From assembly GCA_047609825.1 (NCBI GenBank), contig JBLFXJ010000002.1, forward strand, positions 7,382 through 71,381: DNA of 64,000 nt. Direction: 5' to 3'. Shown here one piece after another: positions 1-8,604 of the stretch. The notes beneath the pieces were generated by a model. The model had not been told where the DNA came from. It saw nothing but the letters and a program-made list of their open reading frames with translations, and made no database searches. Both the position numbers and the translations under genes were made by a program. This DNA is from GCA-2862545 sp047609825 (lineage in GTDB: Bacteria > Myxococcota_A > UBA796 > GCA-2862545). Numbering within the stretch: position 1 is the stretch's first letter; each line of letters opens with the position of its first letter.

Positions 1-112
1 CTCATCCGACCCGCCACAAACCAACGTCCTCACCCGATCCGTCCCAAACACCGAAACGATCTCCGAACCCCGAACTCCAAACCCGAACCCCGAACCGATC
101 TCCCGCCCGCGC

Positions 113-118
113 TACCTT
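113..118 (+). promoter_or_regulatory. putative -10 element
   Basis: TACCTT lies 19 bases before the GTG at 138, and a GGAGG lies between them. It fits the TAnnnT element seen before many genes here. No convincing -35 is visible. The preceding 110 bases hold only short CCGAACCCC-like repeats. Confidence 0.45.
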
Positions 119-137
119 GGCACTCCCCGGAGGCCCC

Positions 138-917
138 GTGACCCCGACGTTCGACCGCACCCCTCCCGCAGACCTCGGCGCCGCCCGCCCCGACGCCCAT
201 CAAGCCGCACAGCTGGTCGCCACCGCGGGCATCACCTTGCTCGACGCCGACCCCCAGTTCCACTTCTCCAGCACCACCTTCGACCCCGCCACCGAGCGAC
301 TGGTCGGCGCCCTCCTGCCGACTGACGTGCACACCTCGCTGCACCTGCCGTCCCTCACCCTGGCGGTCGGCAACGTCTCCCGCTCGCTGCGCGAGGGACC
401 CATGGCCGACCACGCCGCGTGGCTCGCCGCCCAGCTCGGCGCAGAGCTGGTCTGGCCCACCTGGGATCTGCCGACCGGCCCCACCCTCGACTACGCCGGC
501 TTCACCGCCAGCGATGAGCAGCTGGCCGCCCTGACCCGGTGGTTCGCGGCGAGCCACGCGGCCCTCGACCGGTTCGTTCCCGGCGTCGGCGACGCCTCCG
601 ACATCCGCGTATGGCCGCACCACTTCGACATCGCTCGCCTGGTCACCCTCGCCGACGACGCTGCCGATCCCGAGGCCTCCCGCACGGTCGGCATCGGCAT
701 GACCCCGGGTGACGGTGGCATCGCCGAACCGTACCTGTACGTCACGCCGTGGCCGTACCCCGAGACCCGGTCCACGCCAGCGCTGCCCGCCGGCCGGTGG
801 AACACCGAGGGGTGGTATGGCGCCGTGCTCGAGGCCAGCGACGTGCCCGGCCAGGCCGGCGTGGATGCCTTCCTGCGCGTGGCGTTCGACCACGCGCGGC
901 GGTCCGCCCTGGGCTGA
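138..917 (+). CDS. conserved hypothetical protein with WPHHFD motif
   Basis: I do not recognise a characterised function. The soluble protein has 259 residues, no signal peptide and no membrane segment. It carries a WPHHFD motif near residues 159-164 and a PYLYVTPWPYP stretch near 196-206. Similar WPxHFD motifs occur in uncharacterised DUF5996-like families, but membership is only a guess. The GTG at 138 is preferred over an in-frame TTG at 117 because GGAGG lies four bases upstream of it. The gene converges with the DUF1456 gene, with three bases between their ends. Confidence 0.75.
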   Translation: MTPTFDRTPPADLGAARPDAHQAAQLVATAGITLLDADPQFHFSSTTFDPATERLVGALLPTDVHTSLHLPSLTLAVGNVSRSLREGPMADHAAWLAAQLGAELVWPTWDLPTGPTLDYAGFTASDEQLAALTRWFAASHAALDRFVPGVGDASDIRVWPHHFDIARLVTLADDAADPEASRTVGIGMTPGDGGIAEPYLYVTPWPYPETRSTPALPAGRWNTEGWYGAVLEASDVPGQAGVDAFLRVAFDHARRSALG

Positions 918-920
918 ACT

Positions 921-1361
921 TCAGCCCGCGGCGAGCCCAGCGACGAACGCGTCCAGCACCTCGGGCGGGCACTTCCGGAAGTGCTTCGTGCCAGGCTTCC
1001 GGAACAGCGGCCCGAGCAGCTGCGGCGAGAGCACGAGCCCGCCCGCCGCGAAGATGCGGAGCATGTCGGCCTCGTGCAGGGTCAGCGCGATGCGGAGCTT
1101 CTTCAGCACGGCGTTCGGCGTGGGCCGGGTGTCCGGCACTGGCGGCGGAGAACCCGGCTCACGCGGGCCGCGCCGGGTGAGGATCAGGCCCTCGAGGAAC
1201 ACCCCGAGCCAGCCGTCCGACACCTCGCCATCAGCGCCGGCGAGCGCTGCGGCCTGTTCGGCAGGCAGCGTGTGCCCGCCCGCAGCCACGATGGCCACCA
1301 GCGCGTCCGCGTCCAAGGAGAGAGCTCGCGCCAGCCGGCGGAGGAGATCGGTCTCGTTCAT
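921..1361 (-). CDS. DUF1456 family protein (YehS-like)
   Basis: The 146-residue protein consists of two similar halves, each starting with a helix of the type LLRRLARAL or LKKLRIALTL and ending in a short Arg/Lys-rich stretch (FRKPGTKHFRKCP near 121-133). This duplicated pattern is typical of DUF1456/YehS proteins, which are usually about 150 residues long. Their biochemical role is not established. The sequence GCTAGT lies eight bases before the ATG, so the transcript could be nearly leaderless. The frame of the upstream AlkZ-like protein appears to run into this gene after a frameshift. Confidence 0.85.
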   Translation of the reverse strand: MNETDLLRRLARALSLDADALVAIVAAGGHTLPAEQAAALAGADGEVSDGWLGVFLEGLILTRRGPREPGSPPPVPDTRPTPNAVLKKLRIALTLHEADMLRIFAAGGLVLSPQLLGPLFRKPGTKHFRKCPPEVLDAFVAGLAAG

Positions 1362-1379
1362 GGGCGCCCACTAGCACGC

Positions 1380-2495
1380 TCACAGCGCGCGCACGGAGGC
1401 CACCACTGGCGCGCAGCTGGTCATCGGTCTCCAGCGAGTGCGCGCGCCCGTGCCCGAGCTCGGTGAGCAGGCGGGTGACGGCGGCGGACGCCTCGTCGGT
1501 GCCAGCCGGGAGGCCGGGCGCATACGGCCCGCCCACCACCCAGCCGGCGTCGGGTCCCAGTCCCACGCCCCACACACGCGCCCGCCGCGCACCACCACCC
1601 GGGTGAGCGCGTGCTTGACCGTGCCCCAGGTGTTGCCCTTCTGTCGGCCCCACACGGCGATCGTCCGGTCCTGGTCGCGGGGGTCGATGAAGGCGCTCGG
1701 ACCGTCGTGCCACACGAGCAGGTTGTCCAGCGCCGGCAGCAGGCGAACGGCGGCTCCGGGGTCCGTGTCCAACGAGTCCACCTGGTCGGACAGCGCGTGC
1801 CCGTGCGGCCCCACCTCCACAGCACCGATGTCGTCGAATGCCCGCTTCGCCACCCGCTTGCCCAGCCCGCTGTACGCCGCGAGCTCAGCGGAGGTGGCCG
1901 GAGCGAAGCTGCGGAGGAAGATCCGGGCGAGGTCGGCAGCCCGCTCGGCCACGGGCCTGGGGTCGATGTGGATATCCGCCACATGCCAGGCATATCGTTC
2001 ACTATCCAGAGAGTTCCCCACCGGCTGTCTGGCGATCCGGCCAGCGAACTCCAATGCGCGGAGGGCCGGGGGAAGTGTGCTCGTCACCCCGATGGCCTTG
2101 CCCACCGCCCCCAGGCTCCGAACCACCCCGTCGGGCAAGCCGCGGCGCAGCTCCGACGTGGTGCAGGGGCCATCGGCGACCAGCGCGAGCGCAGCCTCAC
2201 CCACCGCCTGCAGCTCTCCATCCGCTACCCCGGCCTTCGCCCGATCACGGGCGTCACGACGGGCCGACAGGTCACGTGCGAGGGCGAGGGCGAGGGGCGC
2301 ATGGGCCCGCGGCACCACGTAGATGCAGCCCCGGACCGCCGGGAGTACCTGCAGATCACGCCGACCCACGGCCGCGTGAACGTCCGCCAGCTGAACCGTG
2401 GGCACCCGCGCGAGCAGCGCCAAATAGGCCTCGCTCCCGCCCAGCGTGCGGATCCACCCAGTGGCCCAGGCGGCGATGAGTCGATCCGATCGCAT
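1380..2495 (-). CDS. winged-helix DNA-binding protein (HTH_42, AlkZ-like), probably frameshifted near its C-terminus
   Basis: The 371-residue reading frame resembles the HTH_42/AlkZ-type family. That family includes DNA glycosylases acting on interstrand crosslinks or alkylated bases, with tandem winged helices. Supporting segments are VPTVQLADVHAAVG, LQVLPAVRGCIYVVPR, an ELAAYSGL winged-helix stretch near 205, and WGRQKGNTWGTVKHALTR near 275 followed by a W-WDP motif. After about residue 320 the frame turns Pro/Arg/Ser-rich. A second frame (about 1530 down to 1380) then shows better codon bias and a plausible family C-terminus containing PYAPGLPAG and RLLTELG. A one-base indel near 1527-1540 is likely, either natural or a sequencing error. 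The catalytic QxQ/QxD-type motif was not verified. Confidence 0.7.
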   Translation of the reverse strand: MRSDRLIAAWATGWIRTLGGSEAYLALLARVPTVQLADVHAAVGRRDLQVLPAVRGCIYVVPRAHAPLALALARDLSARRDARDRAKAGVADGELQAVGEAALALVADGPCTTSELRRGLPDGVVRSLGAVGKAIGVTSTLPPALRALEFAGRIARQPVGNSLDSERYAWHVADIHIDPRPVAERAADLARIFLRSFAPATSAELAAYSGLGKRVAKRAFDDIGAVEVGPHGHALSDQVDSLDTDPGAAVRLLPALDNLLVWHDGPSAFIDPRDQDRTIAVWGRQKGNTWGTVKHALTRVVVRGGRVCGAWDWDPTPAGWWAGRMRPASRLAPTRRPPPSPACSPSSGTGARTRWRPMTSCAPVVASVRAL

Positions 2496-2565
2496 GCGGT
2501 TCCCCCTCGGTCCTCACGCTACCGCCATCCGCTCGCAGCGCAGCCCACGGACCGGCTTCCGGCCT

Positions 2566-3447
2566 TCAACAGCCGAAGCCGTGGTCGGCCGGATTCTTCC
2601 ACCAGCAGTTGTTCAGGCAGTCGTCGGTCTCGTCGAAGTTGCCGTCGTCGCACAGCTCCTCGGGAGCGTCCACCACGCCGTTGCCGCAGGTGGGCGTCGG
2701 CGCGCAGCACAGCGCCATCCCCAAGAGCTCGTTGCACCCGTAGTCGGTCTCGCAGGTGTCGCGGGAGCTGCCCCAATGGCAGTTGAACTCAGCATCCACC
2801 TCCAGGTTGCCCGACACCGTGTAGTGCCCCGCACCCGAGCCGCCGCCAGCCCCGCGACAGTGGATCGCGCCCAAGTGGGCGGTTCCGCCGTCGAACGCCC
2901 ACCCGGCGTTGCGGGCATGGAACTGATCCCGTGAGCACAGGCCCCACCCCTCCGGACAGAGCGTGCCGAAGTCCTGCTCGCAGGTGCCGTCATCGGGGTC
3001 GTCGCACACCACCATGTCGCCACCCGGGCTGACGCTCAGAGGCAAGGACCCGCCCTGACAGTCGGCAGGACCCGGGCCGGCGAGCGCCGACAGCGACACC
3101 ACGCGAGTGAGCTCGCAGGTCTCCACGTCGAGGAACTGGACCGACTGCCCGCAGGCGCCTGGGCCGAGGGTCGGGGTGAGGCGGCGCAACCCGAACCGAT
3201 CCGCCCCGAACACCGGCCCCTTCGCCACGCTGGCGAGCCCGGTCATGCTGCCCGCGCAGGGACCGGCGGGGATGAGCGCCGCACCAGCACCGAAGGGCGA
3301 CAGGAGCGCCACGATGCTCCCGTCCGGCGACAAGTCCGACAGATCGAACAGCGCCGGACCGGGGCACGTGCCGTCGGTGTCGATCGCCGGCACCGCGAAG
3401 GCAGTGAGCGGGCACAGCACGAGGACGGCGACGACGGCACAGCGCAT
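2566..3447 (-). CDS. secreted Cys-rich protein with DUF4215 repeat
   Basis: The 293-residue protein has a signal peptide (MRCAVVAVLVLCPLTAFAVPA). Its middle is rich in Gly and Cys with no recognised fold. It ends with CGNGVVDAPEELCDDGN followed by DCLNNC, the Cys-rich DUF4215 repeat common in secreted Myxococcota proteins. The protein is probably exported and disulfide-bonded; its role is unknown. AGGAG lies seven bases before the ATG. No other gene appears co-transcribed in the same unit. Confidence 0.8.
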   Translation of the reverse strand: MRCAVVAVLVLCPLTAFAVPAIDTDGTCPGPALFDLSDLSPDGSIVALLSPFGAGAALIPAGPCAGSMTGLASVAKGPVFGADRFGLRRLTPTLGPGACGQSVQFLDVETCELTRVVSLSALAGPGPADCQGGSLPLSVSPGGDMVVCDDPDDGTCEQDFGTLCPEGWGLCSRDQFHARNAGWAFDGGTAHLGAIHCRGAGGGSGAGHYTVSGNLEVDAEFNCHWGSSRDTCETDYGCNELLGMALCCAPTPTCGNGVVDAPEELCDDGNFDETDDCLNNCWWKNPADHGFGC

Positions 3448-3470
3448 GGGGACTCCTGGGACGGGCCCGG

Positions 3471-3476
3471 AGCATA
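3471..3476 (-). promoter_or_regulatory. putative -10 element
   Basis: On the minus strand the sequence is TATGCT, 23 bases before the start codon of the DUF4215 protein at 3447. Confidence 0.45.
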
Positions 3477-3491
3477 CCGCCCGCGGCGGTT

Positions 3492-4859
3492 TCAGCGCGG
3501 CGCCACGTCCTCGTCGGAGGCCCACAGCCTGGGCGCGGTCAGTCCACGGAGGCCGCCGAATCCCCACCACAGCGCTCCGAGCACGGCGAGGTAGGCCGCC
3601 ATCGCCCCGAGCGTCTGGAACACCGCCACCGGGAAGCTCTCCGGCCAGCCCACGATGGGCATGGGGATGAGGAACAGCAGCAGCGGGATGCCGGGCACGA
3701 TGGCCCCGGTGGCGCCGAGCACCAGGTTCGTCGCGGCCGGGCTCCGCAGCTCTGGATCGTGGGCGCGGAGCAGGGCCAGTCCGGTGGGCAGGGTGCCCGT
3801 GGACAGCCCGAACAGGGCAACCGCGTGGGCGAACGGGTCCTCCCGGAATGCACGCCGCGCGAGCCAGATGCACGCGAGCAGGGTCATGCCGCCGCCCACG
3901 ACACAGATCACCAGGATGGGCACCGCATAGGCACCCACAATGGCGATCTGGATGGCCCCGATGGCAGCACAGGTCACTGCGTCCACGAGCAGGCCGCCCA
4001 TCCGACGGAGCACGGCCCGGTCCAGGGTGACGCCCATCACCCCGAGCAGCCGCCGTACGCCGATGGCGATGAACACGCCAAACAAGAAGTGGAAGCCCCA
4101 CAACATGGCGCGCGGCCGCTCCGCCGCGATCTGGGTCTCGAGCCCATGGAGGAGGAGGAAGACCGCGAAATAGACCGCCGCGACCAGCGCTACGTGTCGG
4201 CTGAGCGGGTCGAGCTCGCCGGGACCGGGGGGCACCACGCGCTCATCTACCGCCTGCCGGATGACCGTCGCAGGAGACACGTCCGCCCACCCGAGTCGGC
4301 GTCCGATGCGGACAAATGGCACCCCGACGAGCACGCACCACAGGTAGCCCACGGCCGCCATGGTCAGCCCCACCTGCCCGCCGTGGAGCATTCCGGCGGC
4401 CTCCCAGGTGCGGCCGATGGACAGCGCTTGGCCGGGCCCTTGGCTGAACGCGAGCGGCAACGCCAGGCCGAAGCCCGGGTGTAGCGGATCTCCTGCCGCC
4501 GTGAACAGGAGCACCACGCTCAGCCCGAGCACGCCCTGGAGCACGGCGAGTGCGGGGATGGCCAGCATCATCGAGCGGGCGTCGCCGGTGATGCGCGCGC
4601 CCACCTGCGGCGGCATCAGGCCGAAGGTCACGAACACCAGCGCGAGGCCGTGGTACACGACCGCCTCTAGCGTGCCCACGTCGAACGGCACGGCCTCGAG
4701 CCCGCTGGGGCCCAGCGCCAGCGCGACCAGGCCAGCGACCATGGACACGGGCACGCCGAGAGAGGCGAGCGCCGGCACGCGGCTCCACAGCAGGCCCACC
4801 AGGCCGAGCACGGAGAACAGGACGAGGAGGTCGACCAGCGGGCCGGACCAGAACTGCAT
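3492..4859 (-). CDS. GltS-like sodium/glutamate symporter family protein
   Basis: The 455-residue protein is highly hydrophobic with about ten to twelve predicted membrane segments. It contains ALVFVTFGLMPPQ and AFSQGPGQALSIG, a Gly-rich re-entrant motif typical of the GltS (ESS) family of sodium-coupled glutamate transporters. It is somewhat longer than E. coli GltS (about 400 residues), with a longer cytoplasmic loop in the middle. The ATG at 4859 is chosen because the upstream in-frame codons read as non-membrane, Pro/Arg-rich sequence. The substrate cannot be deduced with certainty. Confidence 0.78.
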   Translation of the reverse strand: MQFWSGPLVDLLVLFSVLGLVGLLWSRVPALASLGVPVSMVAGLVALALGPSGLEAVPFDVGTLEAVVYHGLALVFVTFGLMPPQVGARITGDARSMMLAIPALAVLQGVLGLSVVLLFTAAGDPLHPGFGLALPLAFSQGPGQALSIGRTWEAAGMLHGGQVGLTMAAVGYLWCVLVGVPFVRIGRRLGWADVSPATVIRQAVDERVVPPGPGELDPLSRHVALVAAVYFAVFLLLHGLETQIAAERPRAMLWGFHFLFGVFIAIGVRRLLGVMGVTLDRAVLRRMGGLLVDAVTCAAIGAIQIAIVGAYAVPILVICVVGGGMTLLACIWLARRAFREDPFAHAVALFGLSTGTLPTGLALLRAHDPELRSPAATNLVLGATGAIVPGIPLLLFLIPMPIVGWPESFPVAVFQTLGAMAAYLAVLGALWWGFGGLRGLTAPRLWASDEDVAPR

Positions 4860-4880
4860 GGGGCGCTCCCGGGGCGCCCG

Positions 4881-4886
4881 AGGGTA
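4881..4886 (-). promoter_or_regulatory. putative -10 element
   Basis: On the minus strand the sequence is TACCCT, 21 bases before the GltS-like start codon. Confidence 0.5.
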
Positions 4887-4981
4887 CCCGGTGAGGGGCC
4901 GCAGGGGCTCACAATCTGGGCCGACAGGGTGCCGGGAGCACCGCGCGACAATCAACAACGCGCCGCCTCACGCGGAGGCAC

Positions 4982-4987
4982 TACCCT
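4982..4987 (+). promoter_or_regulatory. putative -10 element
   Basis: TACCCT lies 18 bases before the ATG at 5006, with AACGGAGAT as a possible ribosome binding site in between. Confidence 0.5.
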
Positions 4988-5005
4988 GGTAAGAACGGAG
5001 ATGAC

Positions 5006-5380
5006 ATGGACGGATCCCGAGGCTTCCTGGCGATGTTCCTGGGCGTGGCGGCCGGCACGGTGTTCGCCTGGCTGCTCCTCGCAGCGGCGGCGGTGGCGGC
5101 CATCGGCAGCGGTTGGGATGCCTTCGTCCGATTCGGCGTCACCACCGACCTGGAGGAGGCGCGGCATGCGCTGTCCCAGTCGCAGGTAGATGGCGACGCG
5201 CACGAGCTCCAGCGCCGCCTCCGCGCGGTGCGCACCGAGGTGATCGAGGGGCGGCGCAGCTTCGGCTTCGCCACCTGGATCGGACATGATGATGTGCTCG
5301 AGGATGTGTTCGAGGACCACGTACTGACCGCCGATGAGGTCAGCGTGCTCAGCGACGAGCTCTCGCTGATGGAGCGGTGA
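5006..5380 (+). CDS. small membrane protein of unknown function
   Basis: I do not recognise this 124-residue protein. An N-terminal hydrophobic stretch (about residues 8-34, FLAMFLGVAAGTVFAWLL onward) forms one or two membrane segments. It is followed by a charged, largely helical domain rich in Asp, Glu and Arg. The start is supported by CGGAG eight bases upstream and a -10-like hexamer at 4982. It stands alone between the divergent GltS-like gene and comEC. Confidence 0.65.
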   Translation: MDGSRGFLAMFLGVAAGTVFAWLLLAAAAVAAIGSGWDAFVRFGVTTDLEEARHALSQSQVDGDAHELQRRLRAVRTEVIEGRRSFGFATWIGHDDVLEDVFEDHVLTADEVSVLSDELSLMER

Positions 5381-5481
5381 CGGACGTCGGTCAGCGACAC
5401 CCGTCGCAAGCACACATCCAACGGTAGACCGCCGATGAATCACCGGCACGCGATCTGCTTCCCGCCATGTTGGGAGGTCGG

Positions 5482-8400
5482 ATGCACGCCTGGGTGGTGG
5501 TCGCGGTGGGCTGTGGGGTCGGGGTTGCGGCGTCGGCGTGGTGGTTGCCCGCACCCGCGGTCGCCGCCACCGTCGGTGCGCTGGCCGCGGCCCTCGCGAT
5601 CGCTCGGCCGGGTCCACCCCCGTCGGCGCTCCTCGGCCTGGCCTTGGGCTGGCTGCTGGTCGGCACCCAGGCACCGGGGCCGGTGGTGCGCGGGTGGGTG
5701 ACGCTGGAGGGGGTGGTGGCGGGAGCGACCTCTGGGAGCGAGGCCGATGTCGCGGTGGCCCGCCTCGCGCGGCCAGGCACCCGCTGGGAGCCATCCACCG
5801 GGCGCGTCCGGGTGCGGTTCCTCGACCGACCGCCGCCCCCTGGCACGCCGGTGCTGGTCACGGGTCGCGCCGGGCCGATGGACCGCGGCGTGCTTCCCGG
5901 AGCGCCCGACCCCGTGGTCGCCGCTCGCCGTGGCCGCGTGGCCACCCGCCTGGTCGCGCACAGCGCTGCCATCGTCGGCGGCGATCGGTCGGGCCACCCC
6001 GTCCTCGGCGACCGCACCGGGCTGCTCCGCGCGCTCGCCCTCGGCGACCGCAGCCGGGTCGATCCGGAGGCACTCGCCCGGCTCCGACGTACCGGCACCG
6101 CCCACCTGCTCGCGATCAGCGGGCTGCACGTGGGTGCGGTGGCTGGGGCCATCACCGGGGCCGGGCTCCTGCTCCTGCGGGCCGTGGCTGTGCTCCGCCC
6201 CGTCGGCATCCCGCAAGGCGCGGCGTGGCTGTTCGGGGCCGCCGCCGCCGGTGTCTGGGCGTGGTCGGTCGGCGCGCCGGTGAGCGCCCAGCGGGCGGCC
6301 GTGCTCGTGGCTCTGGTCGCCACGGCCCGCGCAACCGGTCGCACAGCACCGGCTCTGCCCACGCTGGCCCTTGCCGCCCTCGCCGTGCTGTTCGCCGACC
6401 CGTCCGCCATCGGCACTGCCTCATTCCAGCTGTCATTCGGAGCCGTGGCGGGGCTGATCCGCTGGCGGGCAAAGCTGGCCCGCCCGGCGCGGCGGTGGTG
6501 GTGGCCCGTCCGCGCCGTGTGGGGCGGCCTCGCAACCACGGTGGCGGCGATGCTCGGCACACTCCCCGCTGCCGCGTGGTGGTTCCAGGAGGTCGCCCCC
6601 CTCGCGCCGGTCGCGAACCTCGTCGCCATCCCCGTCGTCACCTTCGTCGTGGCGCCTGCCGCCGCGGTCGCCACCTGGGGCCCGCCCTCCCTCGCACTCC
6701 CGGCCGGCGCGCTCGGGAGCACCGCCGTCGAGAGCCTCGACGCGATCCTGGCCTTCCTGGCTGTGCCTCCGCTCACCCCGGCCGTCGGTCCTGCGGGCGC
6801 CGCATTGCTCGCAGCCCTGCTCCTCGTGCCCCGCCGACCCTGGCGGCTGCTCCCCGCGGTCGCCCTCGTGCTCGGGCTCCGCGCCCAGCCGGTCGCCCCC
6901 CAAGTCACCTTCCTCGACGTGGGCCAGGGCGATGCGGCCCTGATCGAGCACGCCGACGGCCGCCGGTGGCTGATCGACGGTGGTCCTCCAGGACTGTCGG
7001 TGCTCCGCTGGCTCCGACGCCGGGGCGTCCGCCACCTCCACCTGGTCGTCGCCACGCATTGCCAGGCCGACCACATCGGGGGCCTCGACCCCGTGCTCCG
7101 CGCCCTCTCGGTCGACGAGGTGTGGGCGTCCGACCCCGAGCCCTGCGCCGACCTCCTCGCACTCGCGGCCGACCAGGGCGCCAGAATCCGCCTCCGACCT
7201 CCGGATGCGCTGCACCCAGACCCCGGCTTCAAGGCCGACGATCCCAACGACCGCTCGCTCGTCCTCCACGCGGCCGGGGTGCTGTTCACGGGCGACGTCG
7301 AGGCCCTCGGCGAGTCCCGGCTGCAGCCGCCTCCTGCGCTGGCGCTCAAGGTGCCACACCACGGCAGCCGGTCGTCCTCCAGCGAGGCGCTGCTGGCCCA
7401 GGTGCGGCCAGCCATCGCCGTGGTCTCGGCCGGTCGCCGCAACCTGTTCGGCCACCCCCACCCGCGGGTCATCGCCCGCTACGCCGCCGCGGGCATCGAT
7501 GTGTACCGCACCGATCTGCACGGCACGGTCGTCATGCGGCCGGTGCCCGGCGGGGTGCAGGTCCGGTCCAAGCGGTCCGGCCGGGCATGGACCTCGTGGC
7601 GATTCCACCCCTCACCCTGGGCTGCCTTCCCCCTGCTGCGCCCGTCGCCGCCCGGCCCAGGCGAACCCGACGGCCACCAGGGCGATGAGCACCGACACAC
7701 CCTGGGAGTAGCTGAGCCAGGTGCCGAACACCTCGGGGAGGAAGTACCCGCGGGTGGCGTCGCCCCGGAACGCCTCGATCACCCCGCGGCCGAGGGCGTA
7801 GAGCAGCAAGTACAGTGCTGTGATCTCTCCCGCGAACCGCCGGCGCGAGTAGCGCAGGTTCACCACGAGGCCGACGATCAGGAGCCACGCGGCCTCATAC
7901 AGCTGGGTGGGATGGAGCGGGATGTGCAGCGGGGCAGGGGCGCCGGGCTCGGTGAACCTGACCGCCCACGGCATGTTGGTGGGCAGCCCATGGCAGCAGC
8001 CGGCCGCGAAGCAGCCCACCCGGGTGAGCGCGTGCCCCAGCGGCATCGCCGTGGCGAAGATGTCCCAGGTGGCGAAGAACGGGAACCCGAACCACCGCAC
8101 CACGAGGCTCGCTACCGGCAGGCCGGTGAGCAGGGCGCCGTAGAACACGAGGCCCCCCGAGCGGATGTCCACCCAGGCCCACGCATCCACCGCCACTTCG
8201 GGGTTCTGCAGCACGAACAGCACCCGCGAGCCGATCAGGCTGGTGATGGCCGTGATGAACACCAGGTCGGCCACCCGCTCGGGCACCAGCCCGATGGCCC
8301 GGCCCCGCATCAGCCCGATGCCCGCCACCAGGAGGAAGGCCACAGCGCCGAGCACGCCGTAGGTGTGCAGTGGGAAGTCGCCGATGGTGAACAGTATGGG

Positions 8401-8604
8401 GTGCATCAGGCAGCGTCCTCGTCCACGTCCAGCTCCTCATCTTCACGCAGCCGCACGAAGAGCACGATGAACAGCCCCATGCCCGCGACGATGGCGGCAT
8501 CCGACAGGTTGAAGCTGGGCAGCTCTGCGGCGCCGAACAGGCCCACGAACCACGAGCGGGCCGGCTCCAGGTCCACGTGCAGTCGGATGAAGTCGGTCAC
8601 GTAG
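5482..8604 (+). CDS. comEC: ComEC/Rec2 family DNA-uptake channel with long antisense C-terminal extension
   Basis: ComEC forms the inner-membrane channel for single-stranded DNA in natural transformation. The N-terminal 110 residues are hydrophobic. The Competence domain follows with HLLAISGLHVGAVAG near 206-220 and many membrane helices to about 460. A metallo-beta-lactamase domain begins at TFLDVGQGDAALIEH near 475. Its metal motif reads HCQADH rather than the usual HxHxDH or HxDxDH, and KVPHHGSR follows near 623. Family similarity ends near residue 700 (about 7580). The frame then stays open for some 330 residues antisense to lgt and the end of lspA, with composition typical of a shadow frame. 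Either translation really runs on or an indel hides an earlier stop. The ATG at 5482 has GGGAGG upstream. Confidence 0.8.
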   Translation: MHAWVVVAVGCGVGVAASAWWLPAPAVAATVGALAAALAIARPGPPPSALLGLALGWLLVGTQAPGPVVRGWVTLEGVVAGATSGSEADVAVARLARPGTRWEPSTGRVRVRFLDRPPPPGTPVLVTGRAGPMDRGVLPGAPDPVVAARRGRVATRLVAHSAAIVGGDRSGHPVLGDRTGLLRALALGDRSRVDPEALARLRRTGTAHLLAISGLHVGAVAGAITGAGLLLLRAVAVLRPVGIPQGAAWLFGAAAAGVWAWSVGAPVSAQRAAVLVALVATARATGRTAPALPTLALAALAVLFADPSAIGTASFQLSFGAVAGLIRWRAKLARPARRWWWPVRAVWGGLATTVAAMLGTLPAAAWWFQEVAPLAPVANLVAIPVVTFVVAPAAAVATWGPPSLALPAGALGSTAVESLDAILAFLAVPPLTPAVGPAGAALLAALLLVPRRPWRLLPAVALVLGLRAQPVAPQVTFLDVGQGDAALIEHADGRRWLIDGGPPGLSVLRWLRRRGVRHLHLVVATHCQADHIGGLDPVLRALSVDEVWASDPEPCADLLALAADQGARIRLRPPDALHPDPGFKADDPNDRSLVLHAAGVLFTGDVEALGESRLQPPPALALKVPHHGSRSSSSEALLAQVRPAIAVVSAGRRNLFGHPHPRVIARYAAAGIDVYRTDLHGTVVMRPVPGGVQVRSKRSGRAWTSWRFHPSPWAAFPLLRPSPPGPGEPDGHQGDEHRHTLGVAEPGAEHLGEEVPAGGVAPERLDHPAAEGVEQQVQCCDLSREPPARVAQVHHEADDQEPRGLIQLGGMERDVQRGRGAGLGEPDRPRHVGGQPMAAAGREAAHPGERVPQRHRRGEDVPGGEEREPEPPHHEARYRQAGEQGAVEHEAPRADVHPGPRIHRHFGVLQHEQHPRADQAGDGRDEHQVGHPLGHQPDGPAPHQPDARHQEEGHSAEHAVGVQWEVADGEQYGVHQAASSSTSSSSSSRSRTKSTMNSPMPATMAASDRLKLGSSAAPNRPTNHERAGSRSTCSRMKSVT
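7612..8406 (-). CDS. lgt: prolipoprotein diacylglyceryl transferase
   Basis: Lgt transfers diacylglycerol from phosphatidylglycerol to the lipobox Cys of prolipoproteins at the inner membrane. The 264-residue protein has about seven membrane segments, the FPLHTYGV N-terminal motif, GGLVFYGALL near 84-93, RVGCFAAGCCHG near 128-139, HPTQLYEAAW near 164-173 and a C-terminal RGVIEAFRGDATRG. The ATG overlaps the lspA stop as ATGA, so the two genes should be translationally coupled. It fits with the many lipoproteins in the window. Its whole length is antisense to the open end of the comEC frame. Confidence 0.93.
   Translation of the reverse strand: MHPILFTIGDFPLHTYGVLGAVAFLLVAGIGLMRGRAIGLVPERVADLVFITAITSLIGSRVLFVLQNPEVAVDAWAWVDIRSGGLVFYGALLTGLPVASLVVRWFGFPFFATWDIFATAMPLGHALTRVGCFAAGCCHGLPTNMPWAVRFTEPGAPAPLHIPLHPTQLYEAAWLLIVGLVVNLRYSRRRFAGEITALYLLLYALGRGVIEAFRGDATRGYFLPEVFGTWLSYSQGVSVLIALVAVGFAWAGRRRAQQGEGSPG

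Noticed and set aside
5391..7472. 693-residue open frame antisense to comEC
   Set aside because: It is Arg/Ser/Ala/Thr-rich with no hydrophobic pattern, while ComEC motifs on the plus strand are clear.
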